Assembly (NCBI GenBank): GCA_020631735.1
Contig: CM036158.1
Coordinates: forward strand, 86,057,421-86,121,420
Direction: 5' to 3'
DNA length: 64,000 nt
DNA from: Saccharum officinarum
Lineage: Eukaryota; Streptophyta; Magnoliopsida; Poales; Poaceae
In this document: positions 22,151 through 32,529 of the stretch, piece after piece
How the letters are laid out: the number at the start of each line of letters is the position of its first letter
Numbering within the stretch: position 1 is the first letter of the stretch
Position numbers and translations under genes: made by a program
The notes under the pieces: generated by a model
The model's input: only the letters and a program-made list of their open reading frames with translations
Told to the model about the DNA's origin: nothing
Databases searched by the model: none

Positions 22151-22520
22151 AAACACAAAAGGGTACCAAATCAGGAGCAGTTGTACACTTGTATTCATCA
22201 ACAATTTCTGCTATCTAGCTCTTAACCCTGGCAAAAACTAAAACCACCCAATAATATCCAACGATTATCAGTACAGCTGCTAAGTAGTTTTTATTTGTAT
22301 CAGCAAAGCAGGAGCAATCACTTTCATCAATAACCCTTGTATTAATTGGTAAAAGCACCGTTCCAATTTGACAATTATAAGTGCAAACAGCTTGTACCAA
22401 CCGAACAACAATTTCAAGAACACTTCTCGCGAAGATGTCAGAAATACTACAGAAATCAATATCTACAGTTCAGGTTCAGAAAAATGAAGTAAATGTTCAA
22501 GAGCGATAGTTCGACCAAAC

Positions 22521-22976
22521 CTATTGTCCAGAACGACGAGTCGGTCTTCACGGGGTGCGTCAGGTCGTGCTGCAAAATCACCCCAAAAAAAATATTTCAA
22601 TCCCCAACCAGACGCGAGGAAATCTTGGGAACCTAGTGGAACCGAATCGCAAGGGAGCCTTGGGTAGGAGCACAGACGTTGAGGTATGGTGGGTTGCCGC
22701 GGATTCCGACCTCGACGTGGCTAGCCTGGATGGTGCAGCGGAAGAGCTTGGTGGGCACGCCCTTGGGGAGCTCGATGTACATGTTCACCTCCTCTAGCGT
22801 CTGGTCCCACTCGAACACCTTCTGCCCTGCTCATGGCGGGGGATGGGGATCGACCCTAAATCAGAGGGGTGGGGGGTGCCGCGGGGAAGGCGGACTGTGG
22901 AGGATACGAAGGGGGGAAGCGGCTCACCGTTGTGCACGAAGGTGTGGCGCTTCTCGGGGGCCAGCTTCTCCGCCAT
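22521..22976 (-). CDS. NudC (CS) domain protein, exons 1-3 of a NUDCD2-like gene
   Basis: Reverse strand. Exon 1 is 22976-22928 (ATG start; MAEKLAPEKRHTFVHN), exon 2 is 22826-22678 (begins GQKVFEWDQTLEEVNMY, ends GNPPYLN), and exon 3 is 22569-22521 (HDLTHPVKTDSSFWTI). All junctions have GT/AG and phases match, giving ~82 residues. FEWDQTLEEVNMYI and TKLFRCTIQASHVEVGI are the first strands of the CS/p23-like domain. Plant NudC-domain-2 proteins have ~150-160 residues, so roughly half is absent. Family members act as Hsp90 co-chaperones. The remaining exons (the EDGEMHI-like strand onward) are not visible in 21492-22520, and beyond that lies the Harbinger element and a gap. The gene is therefore either split by a very large intron or truncated. 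Confidence 0.8.
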
Positions 22977-23226
22977 AGATGGCAGCCGGTGGGAGCACGT
23001 GCTCAGCCTCCCGACGCGTCTAGAAGATTCCGGACTCTGGCTCGCGTGGGAGCACGGGAGCGGACGGTTGCGGCGACGGGAGTGGCGAATTTTGAGGCAG
23101 GGAACGCCGGGAGCCCGGGTCGGCTCGGTCGAGCCGGACGGCGCTCGCGTGCGCTCGTGTTGGGGAAAACAACGGTTCTGCAGAAATGCTGCGATGGGAA
23201 TAACCGAATAAATAACGACCAAAATT
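22977..23226 (-). promoter_or_regulatory. promoter/5' UTR region of the NudC-domain gene
   Basis: GC-rich for ~180 bases upstream of the ATG, with no obvious TATA box at the usual distance, as is common for plant housekeeping genes. Open frames on the opposite strand are GC artefacts. Confidence 0.4.
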
Positions 23227-23302
23227 CATGGTCCGTTTGAAACTGAAAAAAACTAAATCATGGTCCGTTTGAAACTGAAAAAAAAACTAAATCATGGTCC
23301 GT
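23227..23302. repeat. ~33-bp tandem repeat, 2.3 copies
   Basis: CATGGTCCGTTTGAAACTG followed by an A-run and CTAAAT repeats at 23227, 23259 and 23293 (the last copy partial). Copies differ mainly in A-run length, suggesting slippage. Confidence 0.75.
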
Positions 23303-25330
23303 TAAAGGATGTCATTTAGATCCTCCCGCTGTCAAAATGCCTTCAACTTAGCAAATGATGTAACTTAGATCTTTGTACCCTCATACTGTTATTTTTTTAG
23401 TCTAAACTTAATGTTGGGTTTCATTAACGGGTTTTAATTTGCTTCGTATGTGACAGCACTTTGGCTTTGCATTAATGCAGACTCAATATATAGGGCTCAC
23501 ATGTCAAGTTCACGCATCTCATATATCTAAAGAATCAGTCACACGTGACATTAGGCCCCACTATCATCGCCCTCCATTCTCATGCCTCGTGCTCATGGCC
23601 ACCTCGTACGCCCATACTCGAGGCTAACATTGTATGTGTCTCCCACGCCACCTAGGGGCCAGGGGTGGACAACGTTGGTAGAGGCATTATCCGCCTCCGC
23701 CATGGCGGTAATAGAGTATGAGGAACGGTTCATAACGACAATGGAGGAAGTCGAGAGGAGCGAGCTTGGCGCCAAGTTCTAGTCACCCGAGGCGAAGCCT
23801 CGCCGCGTGCTCACAAACCTCGCACCCAGGCCTCACATGCCAAAGGTTCCGCGCTCACGCCTCTCGTGACACCAGCTCCAGGCCCGTGCACGGGCCTCCC
23901 ACGTCACTAGTTCCATACTCACACTTGCACCTCCAACTGTCGACTCTGCGCTCGTGCTCCCGCATCATTGCCCCACGACGTGGCCTTGATGTGCTTGGCC
24001 GGCGAGGGCTGAGGTGAAAAAAGCCACTTGACCTCGGCGAGGACGACAATGTTAGGGGTCAATACCCTTTGGGGGGAAACTCCCTCCCCTCTCTCCGTTT
24101 TGCTGACCATTAACTCAATCGTTTGCGGCTCTTAGAAATGTCATCTCTTATAGGTACATAGGTAGCGATCAGACAACACTAGCCTTAGTAAAGACATATT
24201 CGCTAGTCCTGAGAGGATGGGCACGGGAGCATCGCCAAGAAACACTGTGAAGCCACTCATGGTGCCCAGCAAAGATACCCTCACTGGGTCCAAAGGGTGA
24301 AGCCATGTTCGAAGACAACATTCCGAAGGGTCCAACAAGAATTATCTTAGGTGATCCAAAGTCTCGAAGCTTTGGATTAGCGAGGAGCATGGTCTAAGGA
24401 CTGACAACATGTGAGCGCGGAGTGGCCACCAACCTGAGAAGTCAAATCCAATTTGTATCTTTTATCCTTGTATAGGCTTATATTGAAAACACCAAAATGC
24501 CCTTGAAAGCTAGGAATATGTTTAGAATATAGCCTTAGGATAGGAGCATTTTGGTCCGCTAGCTGTAACTTGGACAATATAAATAACGTCTCGTATGATC
24601 TAAGCAATAGTGAGATGTGGCAGCACAATATTCCACACCGCCACTTTTCCACAACTGATGTTCCCCATTAGTTGTGCATGCAAATGCTCACTAAATTGTG
24701 TCTTTTGGTTTTGTAAAACCTGAACATTATAGAACAGGAGGAATTTTCATAACTACAAAAATAATTTTCTTATGACCACTTTAAACTAATTCAATGGGTC
24801 CATGTGTTTTGCATGTAAACAGATTCAACAAGCTTATGTTGCAATTATATATAGACTTGAACCTGAGAACTAACCAGAGAAATGTAAGCTTACTGGCCTC
24901 TAACTGAAAGTGATCGTCTTCCCTGCAAGAAACCAATACAATAGATATGAGTTATATAATACTCCCTCTATTTCAAATTATAAGTTGTTTACTATGATCA
25001 TAGGTGCAAAACAAAAACAAAAACCTAGAAAAGCCAAACTAAAAGGAGTCAAGGCACCTAATTTTATTTCAAAGGGGAAAAATGCATGTAAATAATTTCT
25101 TTCATAACCACATTGGTACACATCCTTCTGACAATTGCAATTTTGGCCTCCACTTGCCCAGTTGCCCATGCAGGCTGCAACGAACTAAAAGGTGCAGTCA
25201 GCGTTCTATGGAACATCTGGTGAGCGCTAGCTTGGTGTGGCATTTCATCGACCAAATGCGGTGTATAAGCCATGACATGTCACAAGAACTAGGTGGTGTC
25301 CCTCTCAATTTGTTCACGGGATGACAATGG
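23303..25330. other. intergenic DNA, no gene seen
   Basis: Two kilobases without a supportable coding frame. Short open frames at 23580-24110 are in GC-rich DNA and lack start context or domain. A single-ended Stowaway-like start (ACTCCCTCTATTTCAAATTATAAG, ~24961) lacks its partner, so it is a decayed MITE at best. Confidence 0.4.
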
Positions 25331-25357
25331 AGAGGAGAGGAGAGGAGAGGAGAGGAG
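25329..25357. repeat. (GGAGA)n microsatellite
   Basis: Five to six uninterrupted 5-bp units of GGAGA/AGGAG. Confidence 0.85.
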
Positions 25358-25626
25358 GCGCACGACACAACGGGTCAATCCAAACATTATCAGAAGAATG
25401 GATGACACGAAAATTTAGCCTTGGACAAGGGTAGAAACTGCAAGTAAAAGGTAGATAACACGAACTTGGGCAATGTCGGAGGCAAGGTGTGGCCCGACCT
25501 GACCAGCCTTGATGATTAGGGCTCCCAAGTCTTTTACTGCCTTGTTGGCGCTTGAGCTTGTGAAAATGTTATGTTAGAAATAAAAATACAAAGAGCTTGT
25601 GAAAATGTTAGAAATAAAAATAGAAA

Positions 25627-25910
25627 AAAATCGGGCTGCGGGGGTAGACACCCCCGAGCTATTTTAGCTTAAGGCAGAGGACTTCTCACCCAGCCCGAGA
25701 AAATCCCCGAACCTCATGTCCCGCGCACACAGGGGCCCGTTACCCGGTGAGGGAGCCGGTCCATTTTACCTGTGCTTTGGGAACGCAGGACAGGCGAGGG
25801 GGTTTTTTTTCCACACCACCGACCAGAAAATTCGCCTGACCAAGGATTCGAACTCTGGTCACGGGGGACATCACCTGAAGGCTTGATCAACTGGTCTAGC
25901 AACCGTAGGC
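25627..25910 (-). mobile_element. tRNA-derived SINE
   Basis: On the reverse strand a box A-like region (TAGACCAGTTGATCAAGCC) and a perfect box B (GTTCGAATCC) are followed by an unrelated body (GGTCGGTGGTGTGG; GGCTGGGTGAGAAGTCC; GGGGGTGTCTACCCCCGCAG) and a T-rich tail. It is ~284 bp, within plant SINE range. AAATAAAAATAGAAA stands on both sides (25612-25626 and 25911-25925), consistent with a target-site duplication, though this word also repeats in the surrounding array. There is no coding capacity; it would be moved by LINE machinery. Confidence 0.65.
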
Positions 25911-26156
25911 AAATAAAAATAGAAAGGCATGAATAAAAATAGAAAACACTTGAGTTAATGAAAATACAAAGAGCTTGTGAAACAGTTGGAAATAGAAATA
26001 GAAAAAATTCGACGCCCTTTCGGACCAGAACAGTTTGTGAAAAGGTTAGAAATAAAAATAGTTAAATAGAAAGGTGCAAATGAAAGTAGAAAACGCTTGA
26101 GCTTGTGAAAATATTAGAAATGAAAATACAAAGAGCTTATGAAAAATGTTAGAATA

Positions 26157-26508
26157 TCTATACTCTATACCATTTTTTAGTATTAAAGAGGCAAAATTTC
26201 TTTTCACCTATTTTTTCGTCCATCTTCGCCGGACTACCCAAATAGTGGAGAGTTTCCCCCGTGTCTCGTATGTGATCCGGACCCATGATTCATGATCATA
26301 CGAGTTAGGACAACTTGCATCTAGCGATGATAAATACAGAGTTTAATTCCAATACGTATTGGGTTGCGCACTACATATCTCGTATGTGACCTAGATTCAT
26401 GACCTGCGCTTATTTATATGGGTTAGAACAACTCACATCTAGCGATGATACATAGATTTATTCCTATACGTACTGAGTTCCATTGCAACGCACGGGCATG
26501 CTTGCTGA
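26157..26508 (+). mobile_element. non-autonomous Helitron
   Basis: Begins TCTATACTCTATACC with TATTAAAGAGG just inside, and ends GCAACGCACGGGCATGCTTGCTGA. It is flanked by A on the left (26156) and T on the right (26509): the 5'-TC, CTRR-3' and A/T target signature of Helitrons. CAACGCACGGGCA is the conserved 3' subterminal word of many grass Helitrons. Only ~352 bp, with no Rep/helicase gene. It is inserted within the tandem array. Confidence 0.7.
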
Positions 26509-26945
26509 TAGAAAAGAAAAAAAAGAGTGGGATTTGAACAGATGCCCTCTCGAACCAGAATAGCTTGTGAAAAAAAGTTAGAAATAAAAACAGAAAACGC
26601 TTGAGCTTGTGGAAATGTTAGATGGAATACAAAGAGCTTGTGAAAATGTTGTAAAAAAAGAGCTTGTGAAAAGATTAGAAATAAAAATAGGAAAACATTA
26701 AAATGAATAGCTTGTGAAAAAGTTAGGAATAAAAATATAAAACGCTTGAGCTTGTGAAAATGTTAGAAAACAAAGAGCTTGTGAAAAGACTACAAATAAA
26801 AATAGAAAACGCTTGAGCTTGTGAAAATGTTACAAAAGAAAATACAAAGAACTTGTGAAAATATTATAGAAATAAAAATAGACAACGCTTGAGGTTCCGA
26901 AAAATGAAAATACAAAGAGCATGCGAAATGATTAGAAATAAAAAT

Positions 26946-26954
26946 AGAAAAATT
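26946..26954 (-). terminator. Pol III terminator of tRNA-Leu
   Basis: A run of T residues (AAATTTTTC) begins within a few bases of the tRNA 3' end on the transcribed strand. Confidence 0.75.
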
Positions 26955-26962
26955 TGACGAGA

Positions 26963-26995
<33 letters not shown>

Positions 26996-27035
26996 ACCTT
27001 AATCTGGCGCCTTAGACCAACTCGGCCATCTCGTC
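26955..27035 (-). tRNA. tRNA-Leu (anticodon AAG)
   Basis: 81 nt on the reverse strand. The acceptor stem GACGAGA/TCTCGTC is perfect, and the discriminator is A. Box A is TGGCCGAGTTGG and box B GGTTCAAATCC. The anticodon stem is CCAGA/TCTGG with loop TTAAGGT, so the anticodon is AAG. The variable arm is long (class II), as leucine tRNAs require. No intron. Downstream on the transcribed strand AAATTTTTC supplies the Pol III terminator. Structure and promoter boxes are complete, so it is probably functional. Confidence 0.95.
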
Positions 27036-28032
27036 ATTGCTGCTATGTGGACCAAGATAACAGTTTAATATGATAAAGGAGGGAGAGCATTTTCTCCATT
27101 CTATTTTTTATTGGGTGAGAAGACAAGGATTTTATTGCACCAAAACATTCGAGGGTACACATATTGGATTAAAAAAACCACACATGGTTAGCTGATAGAG
27201 TAACAACTGCTTGTGCTATGAGCTTCAAAATTTGATTTCCTTCCATCATGACAAAAACTTGCTACAGGTTTGTTTTTGTAAAGTTGTTTTATTACCCCTG
27301 AACAATCAGATTCTCAGAGGAAACTAGTAGGGATAAAAAGCAAAACTAGAAAACATGTTTTCGAGGCTCGTTTCCAAGGTTTTACCGTGCTTTTGACTAA
27401 ACAAAAACGGTAGCGGTAACCATAAATACCATATCCGTAAAGGTAGACAAGTGTGAAAACGATAACGGCAACAACATTTTCTGTTTTTTGGCTGCATAAG
27501 CATGTTACGTATTTATGCGGTAAAATATCGTGATACTATATTGTTTTCTTTAGAGAAAAAAGAGATCATCTCCATCTTTGGGAGCCTGAGCTCAGCAGGC
27601 TAGCAACATGCCTCCTGGCCTTTGCTTCTCTACACGGCGCACACCTTGATAGCCGAGCCCAACAGGACCAAGCTCCCGCCCACTAGCTTTCGCGGAGGCT
27701 ATGTTGTATAAAGAAAGCTATCTTTCTATTTTTTTCATAAAAAAACATGTGGGTCCCACACAAGACCTTAACCTAACCCAACTATATCCAAACAAGTGAC
27801 TATGTGTTATGGACATGGTTAAAGTAATAATGTCTATGTCTTAATCGCTTGTTCATATGTATGAAACGGAGTAGGTTGTATACTTGCATGGCTAGCGTCA
27901 TGTCCTATGTTTTTTTTTATCGTTTTTGAAGTACCGTTTTGTTGAGTCCTGATCATTTGATGTACTTTTGATTGTATGGTGTCGTTTTCGATATTATCGG
28001 AGTATCGATATTGTTCTTGTTTCCGATGATAT
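27036..28032. other. intergenic DNA with decayed repeat sequence, no gene seen
   Basis: AT-rich. Around 27380-27560 and 27900-28030, words such as CGGTAGCGGTAACCATAAATACC and TTTTCGATATTATCGGAGTATCG resemble subterminal DNA of grass hAT-like transposons, but no paired ends were identified. Confidence 0.35.
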
Positions 28033-28533
28033 TGTATACAGAACAGGCATTTGGTCGACGTTCAAAATTTACAATAGTCTCGGCGAAATCTGCACCCGGG
28101 ACAAAAAGATATTTAGTCCCGGTTGGTAACCCAGACCGGGACTAAAAAGATGACTGGACCTTTAGTCCTGGTTTACCAAGGCTTGTCAGTGCGAGAAACT
28201 TTTAGTCCCGGTTTGAGACACGAACCCGGACTAAAGGTACCTTTAGTCCCGGTTTGTGTCTCAAACCAGAACTAAATGTATCCCCAGAGTGAATTTAAAA
28301 GGAGAGCATATCTTATCTAAGTCAGATGTGTGGCGGGAGTTGAGATGGCAACGCGCGTGCAAGGGCTGAAGTGGGAGGTCTTGGGTTCAAATCTCCACAG
28401 ATGCATCTTTTTTACCCAATAAACAACCGTGACTAAAAATCGAGACCTTTAGTCCCGATTCCGTAGTACCCGGTTCCAAAACCGGGAGTAAAGGAGGTTA
28501 GGAACCATGACTAAAGGTAGGTTCTCTACTGAG
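28033..28533. mobile_element. CACTA-type non-autonomous element with TTTAGTCCCGGTT repeats
   Basis: Contains ACAGGCATTTGGTCGACGTTC near the left end, then alternating TTTAGTCCCGGTT and AACC(G)GGACTAAA in several inverted pairs, and ends GGTTCTCTACTGAG, a decayed form of the CACTA right terminus. These words are a familiar grass CACTA subterminal pattern. The inverted pairs would fold into hairpins if transcribed. The terminal CACTA bases themselves are mutated on both sides, so limits are approximate. Confidence 0.6.
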
Positions 28534-29317
28534 ATTACGAAACTAAAAGTGATGGAGCCTTTTTTCTGATGATCGTTTTCACCCTAGCAACTACCACTTT
28601 TTTATGAGCAACAATGGCTAGCGATAGCACTTCATCGCATACGCGGCTTCCAAGAATTTCTTATGCTCTCTATTCCGTTTTTGCGAAAATGAACGCCAGC
28701 AAATCAATCAAAATTATAGAACTACCTATATACCGGCCGCCAATGTGTACCGACAGTTTTAACAAATTAAACCGCCGTTTGAGCAAGTAGTAGGATACAT
28801 TAGCACCTTAATTGATGACTATTTTTACTAAAAAAGGACTGATAGATAATGTAGATCCAATTGAGTGAAGCTTAGAATAGACGATCGAGATGCTCTTGCT
28901 AGCTAGCTAGGCTCAAGTAGTCGCTGTGTCATCGTGCCCTTTACGCAGGCATGGTATATTAGTCCATGCATGATCGTCAGGAGCAACATGCATGCATGCA
29001 TATGAACATGATACGCTACGAGTACCATTTATGATCATCACGAGCACTGAGCAGAGCCAAAGGTATGTGGCGTCACCGCGTCGGCTTCTGGCGCGGCGCC
29101 CGTACGCCCCGTGCAAGTGCAGGAAGAGTTCGCTGTTGATGTATGCGCCGCTGATACTCGATTTGGTGGCGTTGGGTGATGAACAACGGTGGGTTATTGG
29201 GACAAGACAGCGAGCAGGCGTGATTCGTGAACAGAAGCCTTCGTGGGGCCCAATGTTCTCCTCATGTGTGGGTGTGGCCCATTCCATGCATGGGCCTGCG
29301 CCATTGGCGGACCCTAA
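28534..29317. other. intergenic DNA, no gene seen
   Basis: AT-rich to ~28900, then GC-richer. Overlapping open frames on both strands at ~28913-29340 have no domain, no neighbouring exon and atypical composition, so they are not called. GCATGCATGCATGCATATG near 28985-29005 is a short alternating repeat. Confidence 0.4.
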
Positions 29318-29548
29318 GGGCCTGTTTGTTTCAACTGGTTAAAGTTTAACTCTCATTACATCAATGTTCCATCAAATGTATGAAGTACTAAATGTAGACT
29401 AATTGCATGCATGTCGGCACAAATTAAGAGTAATTTACGAGACCGAATCTATTAAGCCTAATTAGTCCAAGATTAGAAACTTTTTGTCAAATAAGACAAA
29501 AGTGTTACAGTATTTATTAAACTTTAACTCCTCAAACCAAACACCCCC
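29318..29548. mobile_element. Tourist-like MITE
   Basis: Ends GGGCCTGTTTGTTTCAACTG and (inverted right end) GGGGGTGTTTGGTTTGAGGA, with AGTTAAAGTTTAA-like sequence inside both. TAA stands on both sides (29315-29317 and 29549-29551), a PIF/Harbinger-type target duplication. About 231 bp. Confidence 0.75.
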
Positions 29549-29887
29549 TAACTCCCTAAGCTTTTAAGGATTCCATCCACTAGTTTTTCTTGTCTAGATT
29601 TTTGTAGCCACCGCTCTCCATTTCGTATTGGACGCTACTGCATCGGAAATTCAGAAGTGAAATCAGTTGGTGACAACTGCCAACTAAATCCTGGCTAATG
29701 ACACAAACAGATGGCCAGGGCCAGCTGACGCGCCTTGCTGCTTGCGCTGCTCTTTCTGGTATGGTCGATACAACCAAAAGGTAGGTATTACTAGGTAGTA
29801 GCAGTAGCAGCACCCAAGCATCTACAGTACGGCATAACTTGCATAGTTGCATTGGAGCCATCAGTGACTGCAGGAAACAAAAGCTAA

Positions 29888-30069
29888 GGGGCTGCTTGGC
29901 CTGCCAGTGCCACGGAAGCCGCGGCACAGTTCGTGGCAAAGAAAATCTCCGCCACACTCGCTACAAAAAAAAAAAGCGCGTAGAAAAAAAGTGCAGCGAC
30001 GGCGTATCTATGTGCTGTGGCTATCATCGTTGTGGCGTGATGAAGGACGTCCGACAACCAAACAGCCTC
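29888..30069. mobile_element. short TIR element (Tourist-like)
   Basis: Left end GGGGCTGCTTGGC and inverted right end AGAGGCTGTTTGGTTG form imperfect inverted repeats. TAA flanks it (29885-29887 and 30070-30072). About 182 bp, GC-richer than most Tourist elements. Assignment rests on ends and TSD only. Confidence 0.55.
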
Positions 30070-30296
30070 TAAGCTACTCCAAGTAGCAGGAGACTTGTTC
30101 AACAAAAAAAAAAAAAGGCATGTGCTGCGATACAGGCATGTGCTGCGATACAGGCATGCACTCTGTACATGCGCGCCGACAAAAGCATCGCACGTCCATG
30201 TGGGTCACCCGCATCGACATCGATCCCCTGCTGCCTGCAGCATCCTCTAGTACTAGCACTGATAACCGAACATCACCAGCAAGTACTAGTGCAGTG

Positions 30297-30396
30297 TACT
30301 CCCTTCGTCCCTAAATTTACACGTATTTTATATAAATCGAGTTAAACTTGTGGGCAAAAAACCGAAAACGACACTTAATTAGGGACGGAGGGAGTA
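30297..30396. mobile_element. Stowaway-like MITE
   Basis: 100 bp with ends CTCCCTTCGTCCCTAA and TTAGGGACGGAGGGAG, near-perfect inverted repeats, flanked by TA. Compact and well preserved. It lies ~1.0 kb upstream of the zinc-finger gene. Confidence 0.8.
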
Positions 30397-31417
30397 CGTT
30401 GTGATGCACAGTTGACAGTTGGTAGCCGCATCCTCTGCAGTCTTTGCCCATTTTGCAAGTCAGTGTTTCCAAAGAACAGGGCCTAGCTAGAGCCTCTTCT
30501 TGGAGGCATGCATCACGATCTAGCTGCCAAGGGATCCGCATATGGACTTTGCAAACTTGTGGAGCAAATTGCTGGATAGGGGAGGAATTGATGAATTGAA
30601 TTGGAGAGGATGTGAGAGAATCTCAAGTGTCAATACATTCCATTAATTCGCCAGGATCACATCACAGGAGTACTCTCTCAGTGGTCAAATGCAATGTACC
30701 TTCCATTTTGCATTGCCAAAGTATTCCACGCGCACAATTAATTACGCGTTGCTTAATTTTTTCCACCAACAGAGTGTCTAATGTGTAAAACTGTAACTCC
30801 TACAGGCAAGCTCGCCCTTCCCCTATGCGCAAGAATTCAAGAATTACCGAGTGGTACGCCCAAATCGTATTGATCTCCGTATTCAATCCGGCCAGTTATG
30901 CAAATGCGAATTTCTCTCTGTTTCATTTACAGGCTACCTTGGAGCAGTTATTTTCTGTTTATCTTGTGGATCTTCAGTTTTACAAGTGTCTTGAACGCCC
31001 TTAATTTTTGTAAGGCCTGGCCCGCCCTGTGCTGTGTGTATTTAAGTGCTGTGCTTAAGCAACTTTCTTTCTCACCTCCTCCGGCGATCCCACTCGTCCC
31101 TTTCCTTCCTCCTCTCTCGCTCTCCCTTGCTAGGTGGTGGAGAGGAGCGATGCTTGTCACCTACTCCTCCTTCTCACACTTCTTCCGCCTCTTTTTCCTT
31201 CCATCAGATTATTGTTATCCTTGGGTTGAGTGAGTGAGGCCCGCTCAAAGGCAGCACAGAGCAAGCAAAGGGAGAAAGCGAGGGGGCCAGAGGGCAAAGC
31301 AAGCAAGCAAGCAGCTAGCTGCTCAGGGCTCACTCCTCCAAGCCTTCAACATTGCAGCGTTTGCTCTGTGTGCTGGTCGTGTTCCATTTGCAGGAATTCC
31401 TTGCTTGTTGCTCGGTG
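30397..31417 (+). promoter_or_regulatory. upstream region of the C2H2 gene
   Basis: No other gene is seen. A TATTTAAG at ~31039-31046 is a candidate TATA box. Downstream a pyrimidine-rich leader (TTTCTTTCTCACCTCCTCC, CTCTCTCGCTCTCCC) leads into the ATG at 31418, giving a long 5' UTR of ~340 bases. Short frames in the leader (from 31230) could be upstream ORFs. Confidence 0.45.
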
Positions 31418-32529
31418 ATGGACAGGCACACCTGCAAGCTCTGCTTCCGGCGGTTCCACAATGGCCGGGCGCTGGGCGGCCACATGCGCTCCCATGTCAT
31501 GGCCGCGATGGCTGCAGCGTTCCCCTCGCCGCTGTCGCGGCAGCCGCAATCGCCGCCGCTCTCCCTGGCCTCTACCTCGTCGACAGAGATGGATGACAAG
31601 CCGGCGGCGCAGCAGAAGCCACCACCGACGCCGTGCGTTGCACGCGAAGACACCAAGAAAAGGTTCGACGACTCCCCTGGATTCTGCTCCGGCGGTAGGG
31701 CCGCCGCCCGCGGCGAGTCGTCGGTCGTGCAGGACGGGGAGAGCGACACGGAGTCGTCGTCCCCGCGGTTCGCCGTGAGCCGGCGCCGCTCGAAGCGGGC
31801 GCGCCGGTGCGCGCCACCGCCACCGCCACCGGCGGCGGTGGCGTCGTCCGACGATCCGGAGCAGCCAGCTGCGAGCGGCGTCTCCGACGCGACGCCGGTG
31901 GAGGACGTGGCCATGTCCCTCGTGATGCTGTCTCGGGACTCATGGACGCGGTCCAGCAGATCCGGCCGGGGGGCCCGGCGAGCTCGGAGGCCGCCGAGCA
32001 GAACAACGACGACGGCGTCCGCTCGTTCGTCGGCGCCGGCGCCGCGGACGACGCCGATCATCACGAGGACGACGACGTCGCGCGCCCGCCGCGCGGCGGC
32101 AGGCACCACCAGTGCGGCGTGTGCAGGAAGGTGTTCCGGTCGTACCAGGCGCTCGGCGGCCACCGCGCCAGCATCAAGAAAGGCAAGGGCGGGTGCGTGC
32201 CGGTGCCGGTTCCGCCTCCCGCCGCGCCGTCGTCGTCCAAGGCTCACCACGGCCCGGCGCTGGCGGTCCACGAGTGCCCGTTCTGCTTCCGCGTGTTCGA
32301 GTCCGGACAGGCCCTGGGCGGCCACAAGCGCGCGCACATGCCGTTGTACGCCGCCGCCGGCACCGGCGCGCCTTCCCCGGCCCCGACAACCCCGTCCCCA
32401 CGGACGCCTGCAGCGAAATGCGGCGACAGCTCCGGGTCCTTCGATCTCAACGTGCCGGCCGCCGCGACGGACGACGACTTCGAGCTCTCCGCCGTGTACG
32501 ACACCGAGTTCGGCGGCGCCAGACAGTGA
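31418..32529 (+). pseudogene. ZAT-like C2H2 zinc-finger repressor gene with a frameshift
   Basis: Starts at ATG 31418 (MDRHTCKLCFRRFHNGRALGGH). It has three plant-type Q/RALGGH fingers: finger 1 at residues ~6-26, finger 2 at 32113 onward (CGVCRKVFRSYQALGGHRASI) and finger 3 at 32275 onward (CPFCFRVFESGQALGGHKRAH). A basic stretch RRRSKRARR follows finger 1, and VEDVAMSLVMLSRDSW, a ZAT-subfamily signature, precedes finger 2. An EAR repression motif DLNVP (~32440) and FELSAVYDTEF close the protein. The first part is in one frame and everything after ~31925-31965 is one base back, so a single indel separates finger 1 from fingers 2-3. Finger 2 also has Ile (ATC, 32173-32175) where the second zinc-binding His should be. 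Such proteins are nuclear transcriptional repressors, often in stress responses. A sequencing error could explain the frameshift but not easily the Ile. Confidence 0.85.

Larger units (their letters stand above)
25555..26954. repeat. decayed tandem array with the AGCTTGTGAAAATGTTAG unit
   Basis: Units of ~30-50 bp built from AGCTTGTGAAAATGTTAG and AAATAAAAATAGAAAA recur through ~1.4 kb, often with CGCTTG between them. The array is interrupted by a SINE (25627-25910) and a Helitron (26157-26508) and ends at the tRNA-Leu gene. Two units contain pieces of the same tRNA (26011-26032 and 26525-26562), so the unit appears to derive from the tRNA 3' part plus its flank. Copies vary in length and sequence, so the array is old. 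Confidence 0.75.

Noticed and set aside
23582..24110. Short ORFs on both strands
   Set aside because: No domain, no exon-like junctions and no start context.
25555..26954. CRISPR-like repeat array
   Set aside because: This is a plant nuclear genome, and the units vary in length and sequence with no unique spacers. It is a decayed tandem array.
28340..28410. tRNA-like stretch with GGGTTCAAATCTC
   Set aside because: It has a box B-like word but no foldable cloverleaf, and it lies within the CACTA-type element.
31330..32337. 335-codon reverse-strand frame
   Set aside because: It is the antisense shadow of the C2H2 zinc-finger gene.
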